NCBI RefSeq assembly: GCF_013266735.1
Contig: NZ_JABSNU010000004.1
Coordinates: forward strand, 124,001-188,000
Source: Pedobacter foliorum
Lineage (GTDB): Bacteria; Bacteroidota; Bacteroidia; Sphingobacteriales; Sphingobacteriaceae
DNA: 64,000 nucleotides
Reading direction: 5' to 3'
A model generated the notes under the pieces. It made no database searches and was not told the origin of the DNA. It worked only from the letters and a program-made list of their open reading frames with translations. Each line of letters opens with the position of its first letter. Within the stretch, counting starts at the first letter, position 1. Shown here one piece after another: positions 41,480 to 50,939 of the stretch. The translations under genes and the position numbers were made by a program.

Positions 41480-43006
41480 ATGAACAATTTTTTAAAAATA
41501 TATTTCTGGCAAGTTGTTTCAATATTGTTTAATTTTGCTGCGGTATTTGTGGTTACTCCATACATATCTTCAAATCAGCCTCTTTATGGGATTTATGCCA
41601 TAGTTACTTCCGCCTATTTATTTATCTCTTATGCTGACTTTGGTTTTTTGAGCGCGGCTATGAAATATGCATCCGAAAGTTTTGCTCAAAAAAATATCGT
41701 TGAAGAAATCAAGGTGATTGGTTTTGCCGCAATGGTTTTTCTTTTGTTTATAGTATTATATGGTATCGGTATTCTCCTAATCTCTATATCACCATGGGTA
41801 CTCGTAAGCAATCTTACTAATGAGAGAGAAATCTCAATTGCCAGAGATCTGTTGTTAATTTTGGCATTTTTTTGCCCGGTTTTCGTTCTTCAAAGAATTC
41901 TTCAAATCATATTCGGTGTAAGGCTACAAGATTATAAATTTCAACGAATATTAATCGTTTCCAATTTAGTTAAAGTGCTATCTGTTTTTTTCTTTTTTGG
42001 AGGGGGTAAATATTTAATTGTAGAATATTTTTTATTCTCACAAATTTGCACAGTATGTGCAGTTATTGTTGGGCTTTTAGTTGCTAAGAAATTTTTAAAA
42101 TATGATTTGAATTTATTGTTTAAGTCTATAAGACTATCAAAGGAGCAATATCAAAAAACTAAGAAACTAGCCTATACATCCCTTTTTTTAACATTTAGCT
42201 GGATTTTGTATTATGAGTTAGATACTTTTGTCATAGCCAAATTTTTAGGACCTAACGCAGTAGCAATATTCGCTATAGCCTTAACAATAATGACTTATTT
42301 TAGAACCGTATTTGGTGTTTTTTTTTCGCCCTTTATTGCAAAATTCAATCACTTTATTGGAGTAAAGGATTATGATGGTTTAAAAGATTTCTTTTTTAAA
42401 GTTTTGATTGTTTTCATCCCAATAACAGTTTTGCCAGTATTGAGTGTTGTTTTTACAATTAAGAATTTTATTTTAACTTGGGTTGGCTCTGGATACGAAG
42501 GTTCTGTACAGCTTGCCCAAGTTATGTTAATGAGTTATTTGCTTAGTTTTATAACCTATCCAGCTGGAATTTTAATCATTTCTAACGAGCGAGTAAAAGC
42601 ATTATACTTTACTAGTGCGTTGCAACCATTTATTTACTGGTTAGGTATACTAATTACCTACCCATTTTTAAAGCTAGAAGCTTTTGCTTATTTTAAGTTC
42701 ATTGCATTTTTTGTCGAGGCAATTGTATATATTGTTTATGTGGTTTATTTCTTTAATACCACCTTTTTGAAGTTTTTCAAAAAAGTATTTATTCCAATTA
42801 TTCCAGCTTGTGTAACTGTAATTGCTTTGATTTATTTCTCGAGGTCATTTTGGCCTGTTGAACATAATAAGGCCAGTTTGCTTCTTTACTTTAGCTATAT
42901 TGGTATAGTAGTTGTGATAGGTTTGACGGTGGTTTACTTTGTTTCTAATCCTTATAAACTATTTATAAATAGCATTTACAAAAAAGCAACCGATAAATTT
43001 TTATAA
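41480..43006 (+). CDS. wzx: Wzx-type oligosaccharide flippase (MOP superfamily)
   Basis: The 508-residue protein is polytopic with 12-14 predicted membrane helices. The N-terminal order (about residues 1-50) is that of polysaccharide flippases, with a repeat-unit-length gene content around it. It should move undecaprenyl-linked repeat units across the inner membrane before Wzy polymerises them. It is preceded by 59 bases without a gene and followed after 33 bases by an acyltransferase. Confidence 0.88.
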   Translation: MNNFLKIYFWQVVSILFNFAAVFVVTPYISSNQPLYGIYAIVTSAYLFISYADFGFLSAAMKYASESFAQKNIVEEIKVIGFAAMVFLLFIVLYGIGILLISISPWVLVSNLTNEREISIARDLLLILAFFCPVFVLQRILQIIFGVRLQDYKFQRILIVSNLVKVLSVFFFFGGGKYLIVEYFLFSQICTVCAVIVGLLVAKKFLKYDLNLLFKSIRLSKEQYQKTKKLAYTSLFLTFSWILYYELDTFVIAKFLGPNAVAIFAIALTIMTYFRTVFGVFFSPFIAKFNHFIGVKDYDGLKDFFFKVLIVFIPITVLPVLSVVFTIKNFILTWVGSGYEGSVQLAQVMLMSYLLSFITYPAGILIISNERVKALYFTSALQPFIYWLGILITYPFLKLEAFAYFKFIAFFVEAIVYIVYVVYFFNTTFLKFFKKVFIPIIPACVTVIALIYFSRSFWPVEHNKASLLLYFSYIGIVVVIGLTVVYFVSNPYKLFINSIYKKATDKFL

Positions 43007-43039
43007 ATGTCTGAACGCAATAACATGGTAATCTAAATT

Positions 43040-43729
43040 ATGGTTAGTTTTATACTAAAATTAGTTTCAAATTTTTTTTTGAGTGGGTTGTATAGTTTGA
43101 AAAGATGTTTTTTGTTAGCAAAAAATCAGACTGAAAATCCAACATCTAGATTTTACAATGGCTCTTTGGTTTATAACTCTAAATTGGGGAAATACAATGT
43201 GATTTTTAATCATACTAATGTTGGCAATTCTATAATAGATTCACATACCTACATTCAAAAGAATTCGAATGTCTTAAACGCTAAGATTGGTAAATATTGT
43301 AGCATTGCCTCAAATGTGACCATTGGCCCTGGCCTCCACAGAACCGATGGTATTAGTACACATCCAGCATTTTTTTTAAAGAATACCCCACTCGTTAAAA
43401 CCTATTGTAAAGTCGATAGTTTTGAAGCTAATAAACAAACTGAAATTGGTAATGATGTTTGGATTGGACAAAATGTAGTGATCTTAGATGGAGTTAAAAT
43501 TGGAAATGGTGCAATTATAGCTGCGGGGGCGGTCGTGGTTAAAAATATCGAACCTTATTCTGTTGTTGGCGGTGTACCATCAAAACATATTAAATATCGT
43601 TTTGATGCCCCGACGATTTCACTTTTAGAAAAGAGCGAGTGGTGGAATTATCCTGAAGATTGGTTTGAAAAAAATGGACATATGATGAGGAATAGCGATG
43701 AATTTATAAATTATTTGAAATGTTTATAA
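43040..43729 (+). CDS. CatB-like xenobiotic/sugar acetyltransferase (LbH)
   Basis: The 229-residue protein begins with a short hydrophobic stretch and continues with hexapeptide repeats: KIGKYCSIASNVTIGPGLHR, IGNDVWIGQNVVILDGVKIG and GAIIAAGAVVVKNI. The CatB-type loop (LHRTDGISTHPAF) supplies the likely catalytic His. It should acetylate a hydroxyl or amine on a sugar of the polymer. It overlaps the next acyltransferase gene by 10 bases. Confidence 0.83.
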   Translation: MVSFILKLVSNFFLSGLYSLKRCFLLAKNQTENPTSRFYNGSLVYNSKLGKYNVIFNHTNVGNSIIDSHTYIQKNSNVLNAKIGKYCSIASNVTIGPGLHRTDGISTHPAFFLKNTPLVKTYCKVDSFEANKQTEIGNDVWIGQNVVILDGVKIGNGAIIAAGAVVVKNIEPYSVVGGVPSKHIKYRFDAPTISLLEKSEWWNYPEDWFEKNGHMMRNSDEFINYLKCL

Positions 43730-44298
43730 AAAAAGTTTATGACTACATTTATTATAAAGCTTATTATTTGATAAACTCTAAAAGTTTTGCATTTTTGGCC
43801 CCAAGTGCAAGGGTACAGAAGCTGTTGCGGATAGAGGGAAAGCAAAATATAAGCATTGGAAATAATGTTATTATCCAAAGGTTAACTTGGTTAGCTGCCG
43901 TGCCGTTAACCGGTGCTCATAAATGTAAACTAACAATTGGTGACGGAACCATAATTGGACATTTTAATCATATTTATGCCACCGGAGAAATTATAATAGG
44001 TAAAAATGTGCTCACTGCTGATAAAGTTTATATAGCAGACAATCAGCATAATTATGAGGATATAAATGTGCCAGTACTTAAGCAATCTATAAAACAATTT
44101 CCTGCAATTACGATTGGTGACGGAACATGGTTGGGAGAAAACGTTTGTGTAATTGGAGTGAGTATAGGAAAGAATTGTGTAATTGGCGCAAATTCAGTTG
44201 TAAATAGGCCCCTGCCCGATTATTGTGTAGCTGTCGGGTCTCCGGCTAGAATTATTAAAAAATATAACTTTCAATCAAAAGAATGGGAAAAGATATAA
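43720..44298 (+). CDS. Hexapeptide-repeat acyltransferase (maltose/galactoside O-acetyltransferase-like)
   Basis: This 192-residue protein has a left-handed beta-helix (about 50-185) with NISIGNNVIIQ, ITIGDGTWLGENVCVIG and NCVIGANSVVN, and a GSPARIIKK end. It is related to, but not a recent copy of, the two other acyltransferases of the locus. It overlaps the preceding gene by 10 bases and the epimerase gene by 16 bases. The acceptor is unknown. Confidence 0.82.
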   Translation: MFIKKVYDYIYYKAYYLINSKSFAFLAPSARVQKLLRIEGKQNISIGNNVIIQRLTWLAAVPLTGAHKCKLTIGDGTIIGHFNHIYATGEIIIGKNVLTADKVYIADNQHNYEDINVPVLKQSIKQFPAITIGDGTWLGENVCVIGVSIGKNCVIGANSVVNRPLPDYCVAVGSPARIIKKYNFQSKEWEKI

Positions 44299-45431
44299 AG
44301 AAAATATTGATTACAGGTGGAGCTGGTTTCATTGGTTCAAACGTTGCACGTAACCTTTTGCAGAATGGGTATGAAGTAAGTATTTTGGACAATTTTTTGC
44401 CCCAAATCCACGGAGATAAAAATGAGCTTTCTGAAGACTTAAAAGGTCGGGTAAAATTAATATATGGTGATGTTGCTGATCCGGAAGTTTTGTATGCAGC
44501 ACTTCAAGATCAACATGCCGTTATTCATTATGCAGCAGAAACGGGCACTGGACAATCCATGTATAATATAGCGCATTATACCAATATTAATATCCAGGCC
44601 ACTGCAAATTTGTGCGAATATATAATAAATGAAAAACACGCGATACAAACCGTAGTAGTGGCTTCATCAAGATCTATTTACGGTGAAGGTAAATATAATT
44701 CTAAAGCCTTTGGTAATGTTTATCCTAATGGTAGAACCTATCAAGATATTAAAGAGAGTTTTGATGTAAGCTGCCCCATTTCGGGCAACTTCGATCTCGA
44801 ATTAATGGCAACAGACGAAGATTCTGCTATACACCCCTCTTCTTTTTACGGTATTACCAAGCAAGTTCAGGAGCAAATGGTAATTTTAGCATGCAGGCTG
44901 AAAGGAATAAATGGTTTTGCATTAAGGTATCAAAATGTTTACGGTCCTGGGCAATCTTTAAAAAATCCGTATACGGGTATTTTATCTATTTTTTCCCGTC
45001 TAGCTCTGCAAAATGAAGAAATAAATATTTTTGAAGATGGATTGGAAAGTAGAGATTTTGTCTATATAGATGATGTAGTAAAAGCAACTATAAAATGTTT
45101 GGATCAAAATATTACAGGACAATATATTTTAAATGTGGGCAGCGGTGTACCCGTTTCTGTTATAGAAGTGGCAGAGGAAATAGTTGACTTTCTAAAAAGC
45201 TCCTCTGTAATTAAGATTTCTGGTGCATTTAGAGAAGGCGATATCAGACACAATTATGCTGACCTTAAATTGGCGAAACAAATAATTAACTTTCAACCAG
45301 ACTGGTCCTTTAAAAAAGGTTTACACCAATTTTTAGCTTGGGTACTCGAACAAAAAGATATTCCGTCTAATACAAGTGATTATAAACGATCTTTAGGGGA
45401 ACTAAAAGAAAAGGGGTTACTTAATGTATAG
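44283..45431 (+). CDS. NAD-dependent epimerase/dehydratase (extended SDR)
   Basis: The 382-residue extended SDR has ITGGAGFIGSN, the VVASSRSIYGEGKYN stretch with the catalytic Ser region, YGITKQ (YxxxK) and RYQNVYGPGQ. The insertion around SCPISGNFDLELMA resembles dTDP-L-rhamnose 4-epimerase/6-deoxytalose-type enzymes. It may act on the GDP-4-keto-6-deoxymannose from Gmd, or on a dTDP sugar; no rml genes are in the window. It overlaps both neighbours. Confidence 0.78.
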   Translation: MGKDIKKILITGGAGFIGSNVARNLLQNGYEVSILDNFLPQIHGDKNELSEDLKGRVKLIYGDVADPEVLYAALQDQHAVIHYAAETGTGQSMYNIAHYTNINIQATANLCEYIINEKHAIQTVVVASSRSIYGEGKYNSKAFGNVYPNGRTYQDIKESFDVSCPISGNFDLELMATDEDSAIHPSSFYGITKQVQEQMVILACRLKGINGFALRYQNVYGPGQSLKNPYTGILSIFSRLALQNEEINIFEDGLESRDFVYIDDVVKATIKCLDQNITGQYILNVGSGVPVSVIEVAEEIVDFLKSSSVIKISGAFREGDIRHNYADLKLAKQIINFQPDWSFKKGLHQFLAWVLEQKDIPSNTSDYKRSLGELKEKGLLNV

Positions 45432-46386
45432 TCCAATACTCCCTTTAGTAAGCATTGTCTTTACGAGTTACAACCATAAAGAATTTCTTGAACAAGCTTT
45501 AGACAGTTTAATTAGTCAGACTTATCCTAATATAGAAATCATTATTATTGATGATTTTTCTACAGATGGCAGTCAAGAAATTTTGAAGCGGTACGAACAT
45601 CATGTAAATGTTCATTTAAATCTTTCAACTAAAAACTCTGGAAGTTATGTGAAGGCAAGTAATTTGGGGGCATCTTTAGCAAAAGGTGAATATTTATTAT
45701 TTGCACAATGTGATGATTTTGCAGAGCCAAACCAGGTAGATAGGCTAATGGCGCCCTTACTAAAATATGAAGATATTGGGGTGAGTTTTTGTAGGAGTAA
45801 TATGATCGACGAGAATGGGACTGTCCTGGGAACCGATTTTGATGTGAGAGAAATTGCTTTTAAAAAAGCTTTCAGTTCTGATAATAGGATCTTAGGGAAA
45901 CAAATGCGGACTTTTCTATCTAAATCATGCGTAATACCTAATTTAAGTGCTGCAATAATTAGAAAGGCCCTCTACGAAAAAGTGGGCAGATTGTCAGCGA
46001 AATATTTGGTTGTTGCAGATTGGGCTTTTTGGCTAGCTTTATCTGAAAATTGTGACTTTTATTATACAACGACTCTTCTAAATAATTTCAGACAACATAA
46101 TACAACCATTAGAAGTACTATCAAAATTAAGAAGCAAATTCTGGAACTTTATGAAGTATTCTACAATCATATAAAGGAGTATGAAATTTCCGGAAAAGAA
46201 AGGAAAGAGTTTGAAATCGGCGCTGGAGCTATCTTTTTATCTTATTTCAATGAGGGAAAAGTTGCTTGGTTAAAGGGGTTCCCAAGTACAGTTAAAGAAA
46301 CAAGCAAATTTACAAAATTTAATATCTGGTATCTCTTTTTAGGATTCATATATAAGATGAGATCGTTTTTAGCTAGAAGATTGTAA
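45424..46386 (+). CDS. Glycosyltransferase family 2
   Basis: The 320-residue GT-A enzyme has SIVFTSYNHKEFLEQALDSL, IIIIDDFSTDGS and a DxD-like CDDF (about residue 98), then a basic C-terminus (FIYKMRSFLARRL) that probably meets the membrane. It should add one sugar of the repeat unit at the inner face of the membrane. It starts within the end of the epimerase gene; a 139-base gap with hairpin and promoter-like elements follows. Confidence 0.9.
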   Translation: MYSPILPLVSIVFTSYNHKEFLEQALDSLISQTYPNIEIIIIDDFSTDGSQEILKRYEHHVNVHLNLSTKNSGSYVKASNLGASLAKGEYLLFAQCDDFAEPNQVDRLMAPLLKYEDIGVSFCRSNMIDENGTVLGTDFDVREIAFKKAFSSDNRILGKQMRTFLSKSCVIPNLSAAIIRKALYEKVGRLSAKYLVVADWAFWLALSENCDFYYTTTLLNNFRQHNTTIRSTIKIKKQILELYEVFYNHIKEYEISGKERKEFEIGAGAIFLSYFNEGKVAWLKGFPSTVKETSKFTKFNIWYLFLGFIYKMRSFLARRL

Positions 46387-46400
46387 TTTATAAGTATCTT

Positions 46401-46424
46401 GGCTGTTAGTTTTGACTAACGGCT
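46401..46424 (+). terminator. Hairpin in the gap between two glycosyltransferase genes
   Basis: GGCTGTTAGT (46401-46410) pairs with ACTAACGGCT (46415-46424), ten base pairs with two G-T pairs and a TTTG loop. No T-run follows, so termination would be partial at most. Confidence 0.4.
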
Positions 46425-46442
46425 CTCATTCAAACCAAAAAA

Positions 46443-46477
46443 TAATTTTGCGTACTATTGAACTTAGATATATCTAA
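46443..46477 (+). promoter_or_regulatory. Possible internal promoter with palindrome
   Basis: TAATTTTG (46443-46450) fits the TAnnTTTG -7 element, but no -33 element is visible at the right distance. A perfect 14-base palindrome TTAGATATATCTAA (46464-46477) lies near the predicted start of transcription, 49 bases before the next start codon. Confidence 0.3.
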
Positions 46478-46525
46478 TTAGATGAACTAAGGAAAATTTT
46501 GCGGCATTATTAATTTTATACTATC

Positions 46526-47425
46526 ATGAAACACAATAAGTTCAAATTTTCAATAATCATTCCAACGTATAATCGGGCTTTGTTGCTAAAGCGATGTTTG
46601 GATTCTTTATGTAGTCAAACATATAGGGATTTTGAAGTTATTGTTTGCGATGATGGTTCTACCGACGAAACGAATGAGATTATCAATCAATTTGAAGATA
46701 AGCTACAGCTTAAATATATATATGAGGCAAATTGGGGAGGTCCAGCACGACCACGAAACAATGGTATAAAAGAATCATCAGGGGATTGGTTGTGCTTTTT
46801 AGATTCTGACGATTGGTGGCGAAGTGATAAATTGGAGAAATGTATACCCTTTTTAAATGATTATGACATTATCTACCATGACTTATTCGTGGTAAGTGAA
46901 ACTACTTCAGGTGAAATTGATAAGGCATCTGTATTTAAAACCCGTTCTTTAGAGGGCGATATGTTGCGAGATTTACTGATTAACGGGAATCCTATTGCAA
47001 ATTCAAGTGTGGTTGTTAGAAAAGAAATCATTGATCTAGTGGGAGAAATTACTGAGGATAGAAATTTAATAGCTATTGAGGACTTCGATTATTGGGTAAG
47101 AATAACTTTTCATACTAAACGCTTTCTATATATTCAAGAACCCTTGGGCTATTATTGGCTCGGTAGCAACATTTCACAACGCTTGTCACATATAGAAAAG
47201 GAAAAGTTTTTTTTCAAAAAACACTCTTCCCAATTATCAATTGTAGACCAGAAAACCGCTCGAAAGGTTTTAAATTATAGAATAGCTCGACTCTATCATA
47301 TTAATGAAGAATATCAAAAAGCATTTAAGAGTTATTTAAAGGCAATTACAACTAAAGCTCGAATTAAATACTTCGTTAATCCTATTATTGGTTCTTTACT
47401 TGCAATCTTAAATGTTAAAAAGTAA
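46526..47425 (+). CDS. Glycosyltransferase family 2
   Basis: This 299-residue GT-A enzyme has FSIIIPTYNRALLLKRCLDSL, VIVCDDGSTDETNE and LDSDDWW, and an ED-rich acceptor-side segment (IAIEDFDYWVR). It is a different family-2 lineage from the enzyme upstream. Start after a 139-base gap suggests a second transcription or translation unit; its end overlaps the polymerase gene by 14 bases. Confidence 0.9.
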   Translation: MKHNKFKFSIIIPTYNRALLLKRCLDSLCSQTYRDFEVIVCDDGSTDETNEIINQFEDKLQLKYIYEANWGGPARPRNNGIKESSGDWLCFLDSDDWWRSDKLEKCIPFLNDYDIIYHDLFVVSETTSGEIDKASVFKTRSLEGDMLRDLLINGNPIANSSVVVRKEIIDLVGEITEDRNLIAIEDFDYWVRITFHTKRFLYIQEPLGYYWLGSNISQRLSHIEKEKFFFKKHSSQLSIVDQKTARKVLNYRIARLYHINEEYQKAFKSYLKAITTKARIKYFVNPIIGSLLAILNVKK

Positions 47426-48548
47426 TCGCATAACTACATTCTTAATTATCCTAATGTTTTTTATACAATATTTAGGGGTAGGAGTATATGCTCACATACT
47501 TATATTTTTTATGATTTGTGTACAAATAGGACTGCGCAAGTTTTCGCCGATAACTAATTTTGATATTGTATTTGTTTTAATTTTGTGTTTTCTTTTTCTG
47601 ATTAAAACATTGAATATTTCCTTATTGGATAGCTTTTTGTTATGGAAATTTTATTTTGGATTTATCTTATTTTATATCTTTTTTAGAATATCTAAATATC
47701 AAATAGACTATAGATGGCTTTTTATTCTCACATGTATAGTATCTGTTATTGACTTTGCACTTATCAATTCTATTGTGCCAATTGGGCTGATGAAAAACGT
47801 CCCCGGAGGAGAATTGAATGTTTCTGCCCAAGAGCTAAAGGGAGCTTATTATCGATCTTATGGTCTAGGAAGCAGTCCAACTGTATCCGCAACTATTGTT
47901 GTTGTACTGTTAGCTTCAATTTTTTACCATCAAAGAAGACAGTATAAAGACATCTACGCTCTATTTGCTACAGTACCCTTAATAATGTTTGGTTCTGGAA
48001 CAGGATTTGTTCTTTTTCTTATCTTTTTGTTCATGCGCTATAAATTATTTGAAGGGAAGAAATTATTATTTGGGACGTTAATCTTAGTGCTGTTTGTTGT
48101 GGCCATAACATTAATAGACCAAAATGAGAACGGTGGATTATTATCCAGGATGTCTATTGTCTATTATAACTTTCTTTTCGATTTTAAAATGGAACAAATT
48201 GCTGAAGTTATTACTAAAATTCATATTTCTTTAGTTCAGGCCTTGTTTGGATACAGCTACAAACCTGATGAAGGATTAAGAATTATGTCTGATTTTGGTT
48301 GGCTAGACATGCTTGAAACATGGGGGTATATTGGGATGGCTTTACTATGGATCTTTGTTATAGTAAAAAAGAAACTTAAAGACCCACCTGTGCTCCTGTT
48401 GATGATTAGTGCCCTCCATTATCCTGGTTTGTTTTCAATTCCTGGACAAATAATTATGGGTGCTTTACTAGCTGTAGTATCAAGAGATACTTATTTGAAG
48501 TCAGAAGTGGAATTAAAATTGAGCGGTTATGAAAATTCTAATTCTTGA
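47412..48548 (+). CDS. wzy: Wzy-type O-antigen/capsule polymerase
   Basis: The 378-residue protein is polytopic, with about ten membrane helices and a large periplasmic loop (about 120-155, including VPGGELNVSAQELKGAYYRSYG), the typical layout of Wzy. Sequence is too variable for a firm family call, but between glycosyltransferases and with Wzx and Wzz in the locus this is the polymerase. It overlaps the next gene by 20 bases. Confidence 0.78.
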   Translation: MLKSNRITTFLIILMFFIQYLGVGVYAHILIFFMICVQIGLRKFSPITNFDIVFVLILCFLFLIKTLNISLLDSFLLWKFYFGFILFYIFFRISKYQIDYRWLFILTCIVSVIDFALINSIVPIGLMKNVPGGELNVSAQELKGAYYRSYGLGSSPTVSATIVVVLLASIFYHQRRQYKDIYALFATVPLIMFGSGTGFVLFLIFLFMRYKLFEGKKLLFGTLILVLFVVAITLIDQNENGGLLSRMSIVYYNFLFDFKMEQIAEVITKIHISLVQALFGYSYKPDEGLRIMSDFGWLDMLETWGYIGMALLWIFVIVKKKLKDPPVLLLMISALHYPGLFSIPGQIIMGALLAVVSRDTYLKSEVELKLSGYENSNS

Positions 48549-49608
48549 GGACTCATCTCAAACAACATATGGAGGCGGGCAAAAAATATCTAAACTTGTT
48601 TGCAAGGCCTTAAGTCAGCGTAATGAATTATTGCTAATGGACTATGCTTCGGATAGCTTGTTTATACAGGATGTGAAAGGCTATGTTCAGGTCGTCTATT
48701 TCGCAGGATATAAATTCTCAAAAGAAAAATTTATCCAGCGATTTTACCAGGCCGTTGCATTTGTAAAAAGTTTTTTCAAAATTTTAAGGATCTTAAAAGA
48801 TCAAAAAGTGGATGTTTTATATACAACGACGAAACTCACTTTATTTCTTGCTTATTTTATAAAAGTCTATACAAGAACTCCATTCATATACCATGCTCAT
48901 ATGTCTTCAAAAAGGACTATATCTGGTCGAATAAGCGTAAACTTTATGCGTTTTTCTAAGTTAGTTATAGCAGTCTCAAATTATGTAAAGGATACGATTC
49001 AAGAGCTAAATGCAGACATTAAGATACAAGTTGTATATAATCCAATTGAATTTTCAGTGAAGAAAAAAAAAATAGCACTTGATAATGATCGGTTTGATAT
49101 TGCTTTTTTCGGAACAGTCAGGGCGGAAAAAGGAGTTGTTACACTTATAGAGGCAGCTAAAAATTTAATTTCAAACAGCAATATTCATTTTCACATTTTT
49201 GGAGATGGCCCACAACTGAATCAATTGAAAGCACATTCTTTAGATAATGTAACTTATTATGGGCATGTTGAAAATGTGGATTCCTATTTAGACAAGCTGG
49301 TCGATATTCTTGTTTTACCTAGTGTTATACCAGAAGCTTGTCCAACAATAATACTTCAAGCTATGTCGAAAGGGATACCTGTTATTACCACTAATTTTGG
49401 GGGGCAGAAGGAGTTAATTCAGGATGGTAGAAATGGTTTTTTAATAGAGCGGAATTCGATTAATCAATTAGTTGATAAAATCCTAATTTTAATAGGAAAT
49501 AAATCGCTTTATGATAACATATCTTCTAATAATTTAATTGATATTTTGAAGAAGCCCACAATTGAAGAATATGAGACTCTTATCGAAAAGTGTTTCGAAG
49601 GAGAATAA
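48529..49608 (+). CDS. Glycosyltransferase family 4 (GT-B)
   Basis: The 359-residue retaining-type transferase has a GGGQKISKLV N-terminal motif, HIFGDGPQL, and the donor-binding ExxxxxxxE stretch in SVIPEACPTIILQAMSKGIPV. It should transfer a sugar from a nucleotide donor to the growing repeat unit. It overlaps the polymerase gene by 20 bases. Confidence 0.9.
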   Translation: MKILILEDSSQTTYGGGQKISKLVCKALSQRNELLLMDYASDSLFIQDVKGYVQVVYFAGYKFSKEKFIQRFYQAVAFVKSFFKILRILKDQKVDVLYTTTKLTLFLAYFIKVYTRTPFIYHAHMSSKRTISGRISVNFMRFSKLVIAVSNYVKDTIQELNADIKIQVVYNPIEFSVKKKKIALDNDRFDIAFFGTVRAEKGVVTLIEAAKNLISNSNIHFHIFGDGPQLNQLKAHSLDNVTYYGHVENVDSYLDKLVDILVLPSVIPEACPTIILQAMSKGIPVITTNFGGQKELIQDGRNGFLIERNSINQLVDKILILIGNKSLYDNISSNNLIDILKKPTIEEYETLIEKCFEGE

Positions 49609-49640
49609 ATTAAGATTTTTTGAATAAATATAAAGATATA

Positions 49641-50759
49641 ATGAGAATCTTACAATTGACTAAACATTATCCCCCTTACTTTGGTGGTATAGAGTCCGTT
49701 ACTTATGATTTAACCGAGGGATTAAATAAGTCAGGCATAATTTGTGATGTACTTTGCTGTAATGACAAGAATGTTGAGAAAATAAATAAAATAGACAATT
49801 ATTTAATCAAACGAACTGCCAGTTTTGGAAAATTATTTTCTACATCTATTTCTCCTTCGTTAATTTTTTCTTTGAAGAATTGTTGGAGGAAATATGACAT
49901 TATTCACGTTCATTGCCCAGATCCATTAACCACTTTAGCTTTATTTTTAGTTCGCCCAAAGTCAAAAATTATTGTTCATTGGCACAGTGATATTGTTAAA
50001 CAAAAATATTTGCTTAAGTTATTTATCCCACTTCAAAATTGGTTGCTAAAAAGGGCAGATGCTATAATTGGAACAACAGATTTTTATATCAAGTATTCGC
50101 CACAACTTGCAAAGTTCCTTAATAAGACTGTATGTATACCGATAGGTATTTCTGGTAAAATCATGAATGCTTCTGAAGATAAAGTTAAAGTTATTCAAAG
50201 TCAATATTCTAATAAGAAAATTGTATTTACGCTAGGACGATTGATATATTATAAAGGATTTGAATATCTAATAGAAGCTTCTAAATATTTACCAGATGAT
50301 TTCGTTGTTTTAATTGGTGGAGCAGGAGTATTGAAAATCTCTTTGCAAAGCCAAATAGATAGATATGGGTTATCAGAGAGGGTCAAATTAATTGGCAGAA
50401 TTAAAGATGAAGAGCTGGGGGATTATTTTGCTGCATCAAACATATTTTGTCTGCCGTCTGTAGAACGTTCTGAAGCGTTTGGTGTAGTCTTATTAGAGGC
50501 AATGCAAATGGGGAAGCCAGTAATTGCGACTGAAATAGAAGGCTCTGGAGTTTCTTGGGTAAATCAACATGGAGTTACCGGTTATAATGTGCCTGTAAGA
50601 GATCCTGAAGCTCTTGCGCAAAAAATTATCGCTATACTCTCTGATGAAGATTTGTGTCGACAGTTTTCAGTAAATTCAAAAAAACGGTTTTTAAATTATT
50701 TTACCGCGGATAAAATGGTTACTGAAGTCCTAAAACTATACCAGTCTTTAATGATTTAG
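49641..50759 (+). CDS. Glycosyltransferase family 4 (GT-B)
   Basis: Starting MRILQLTKHYPPYFGGIESV, the 372-residue enzyme has the GT4 acceptor loop, TLGRLIYYKGFEYLIEA, GGAGVLK and the donor motif SVERSEAFGVVLLEAM. I use the ATG at 49641; the frame is open seven codons further to a TTG, which is less likely. It ends the tightly packed glycosyltransferase block; 180 bases follow before the initiating transferase. Confidence 0.9.
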   Translation: MRILQLTKHYPPYFGGIESVTYDLTEGLNKSGIICDVLCCNDKNVEKINKIDNYLIKRTASFGKLFSTSISPSLIFSLKNCWRKYDIIHVHCPDPLTTLALFLVRPKSKIIVHWHSDIVKQKYLLKLFIPLQNWLLKRADAIIGTTDFYIKYSPQLAKFLNKTVCIPIGISGKIMNASEDKVKVIQSQYSNKKIVFTLGRLIYYKGFEYLIEASKYLPDDFVVLIGGAGVLKISLQSQIDRYGLSERVKLIGRIKDEELGDYFAASNIFCLPSVERSEAFGVVLLEAMQMGKPVIATEIEGSGVSWVNQHGVTGYNVPVRDPEALAQKIIAILSDEDLCRQFSVNSKKRFLNYFTADKMVTEVLKLYQSLMI

Positions 50760-50857
50760 TGGAAATGAATCCACTCCCAATATCTAGAAAATGGGTATAT
50801 TTTTTGATAAAGAGAGAAAAAAAATTAACCAACAGGTTCCATCTGTAATTAAAAATA

Positions 50858-50877
50858 ATATCACTAATTGGTGATAT
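50858..50877. promoter_or_regulatory. 20-base near-palindrome before the initiating transferase gene
   Basis: ATATCAC (50858-50864) and GTGATAT (50871-50877) are perfect inverted arms around TAATTG, with one mismatched pair in the middle. It lies 63 bases before the start codon and has no T-run, so operator function or a weak hairpin are both possible. Confidence 0.3.
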
Positions 50878-50939
50878 CAGATAATTTTCAGTATTTTTGG
50901 CATTATTATAGTTCTTTTGCTCTCAAATAATTCCTACCT

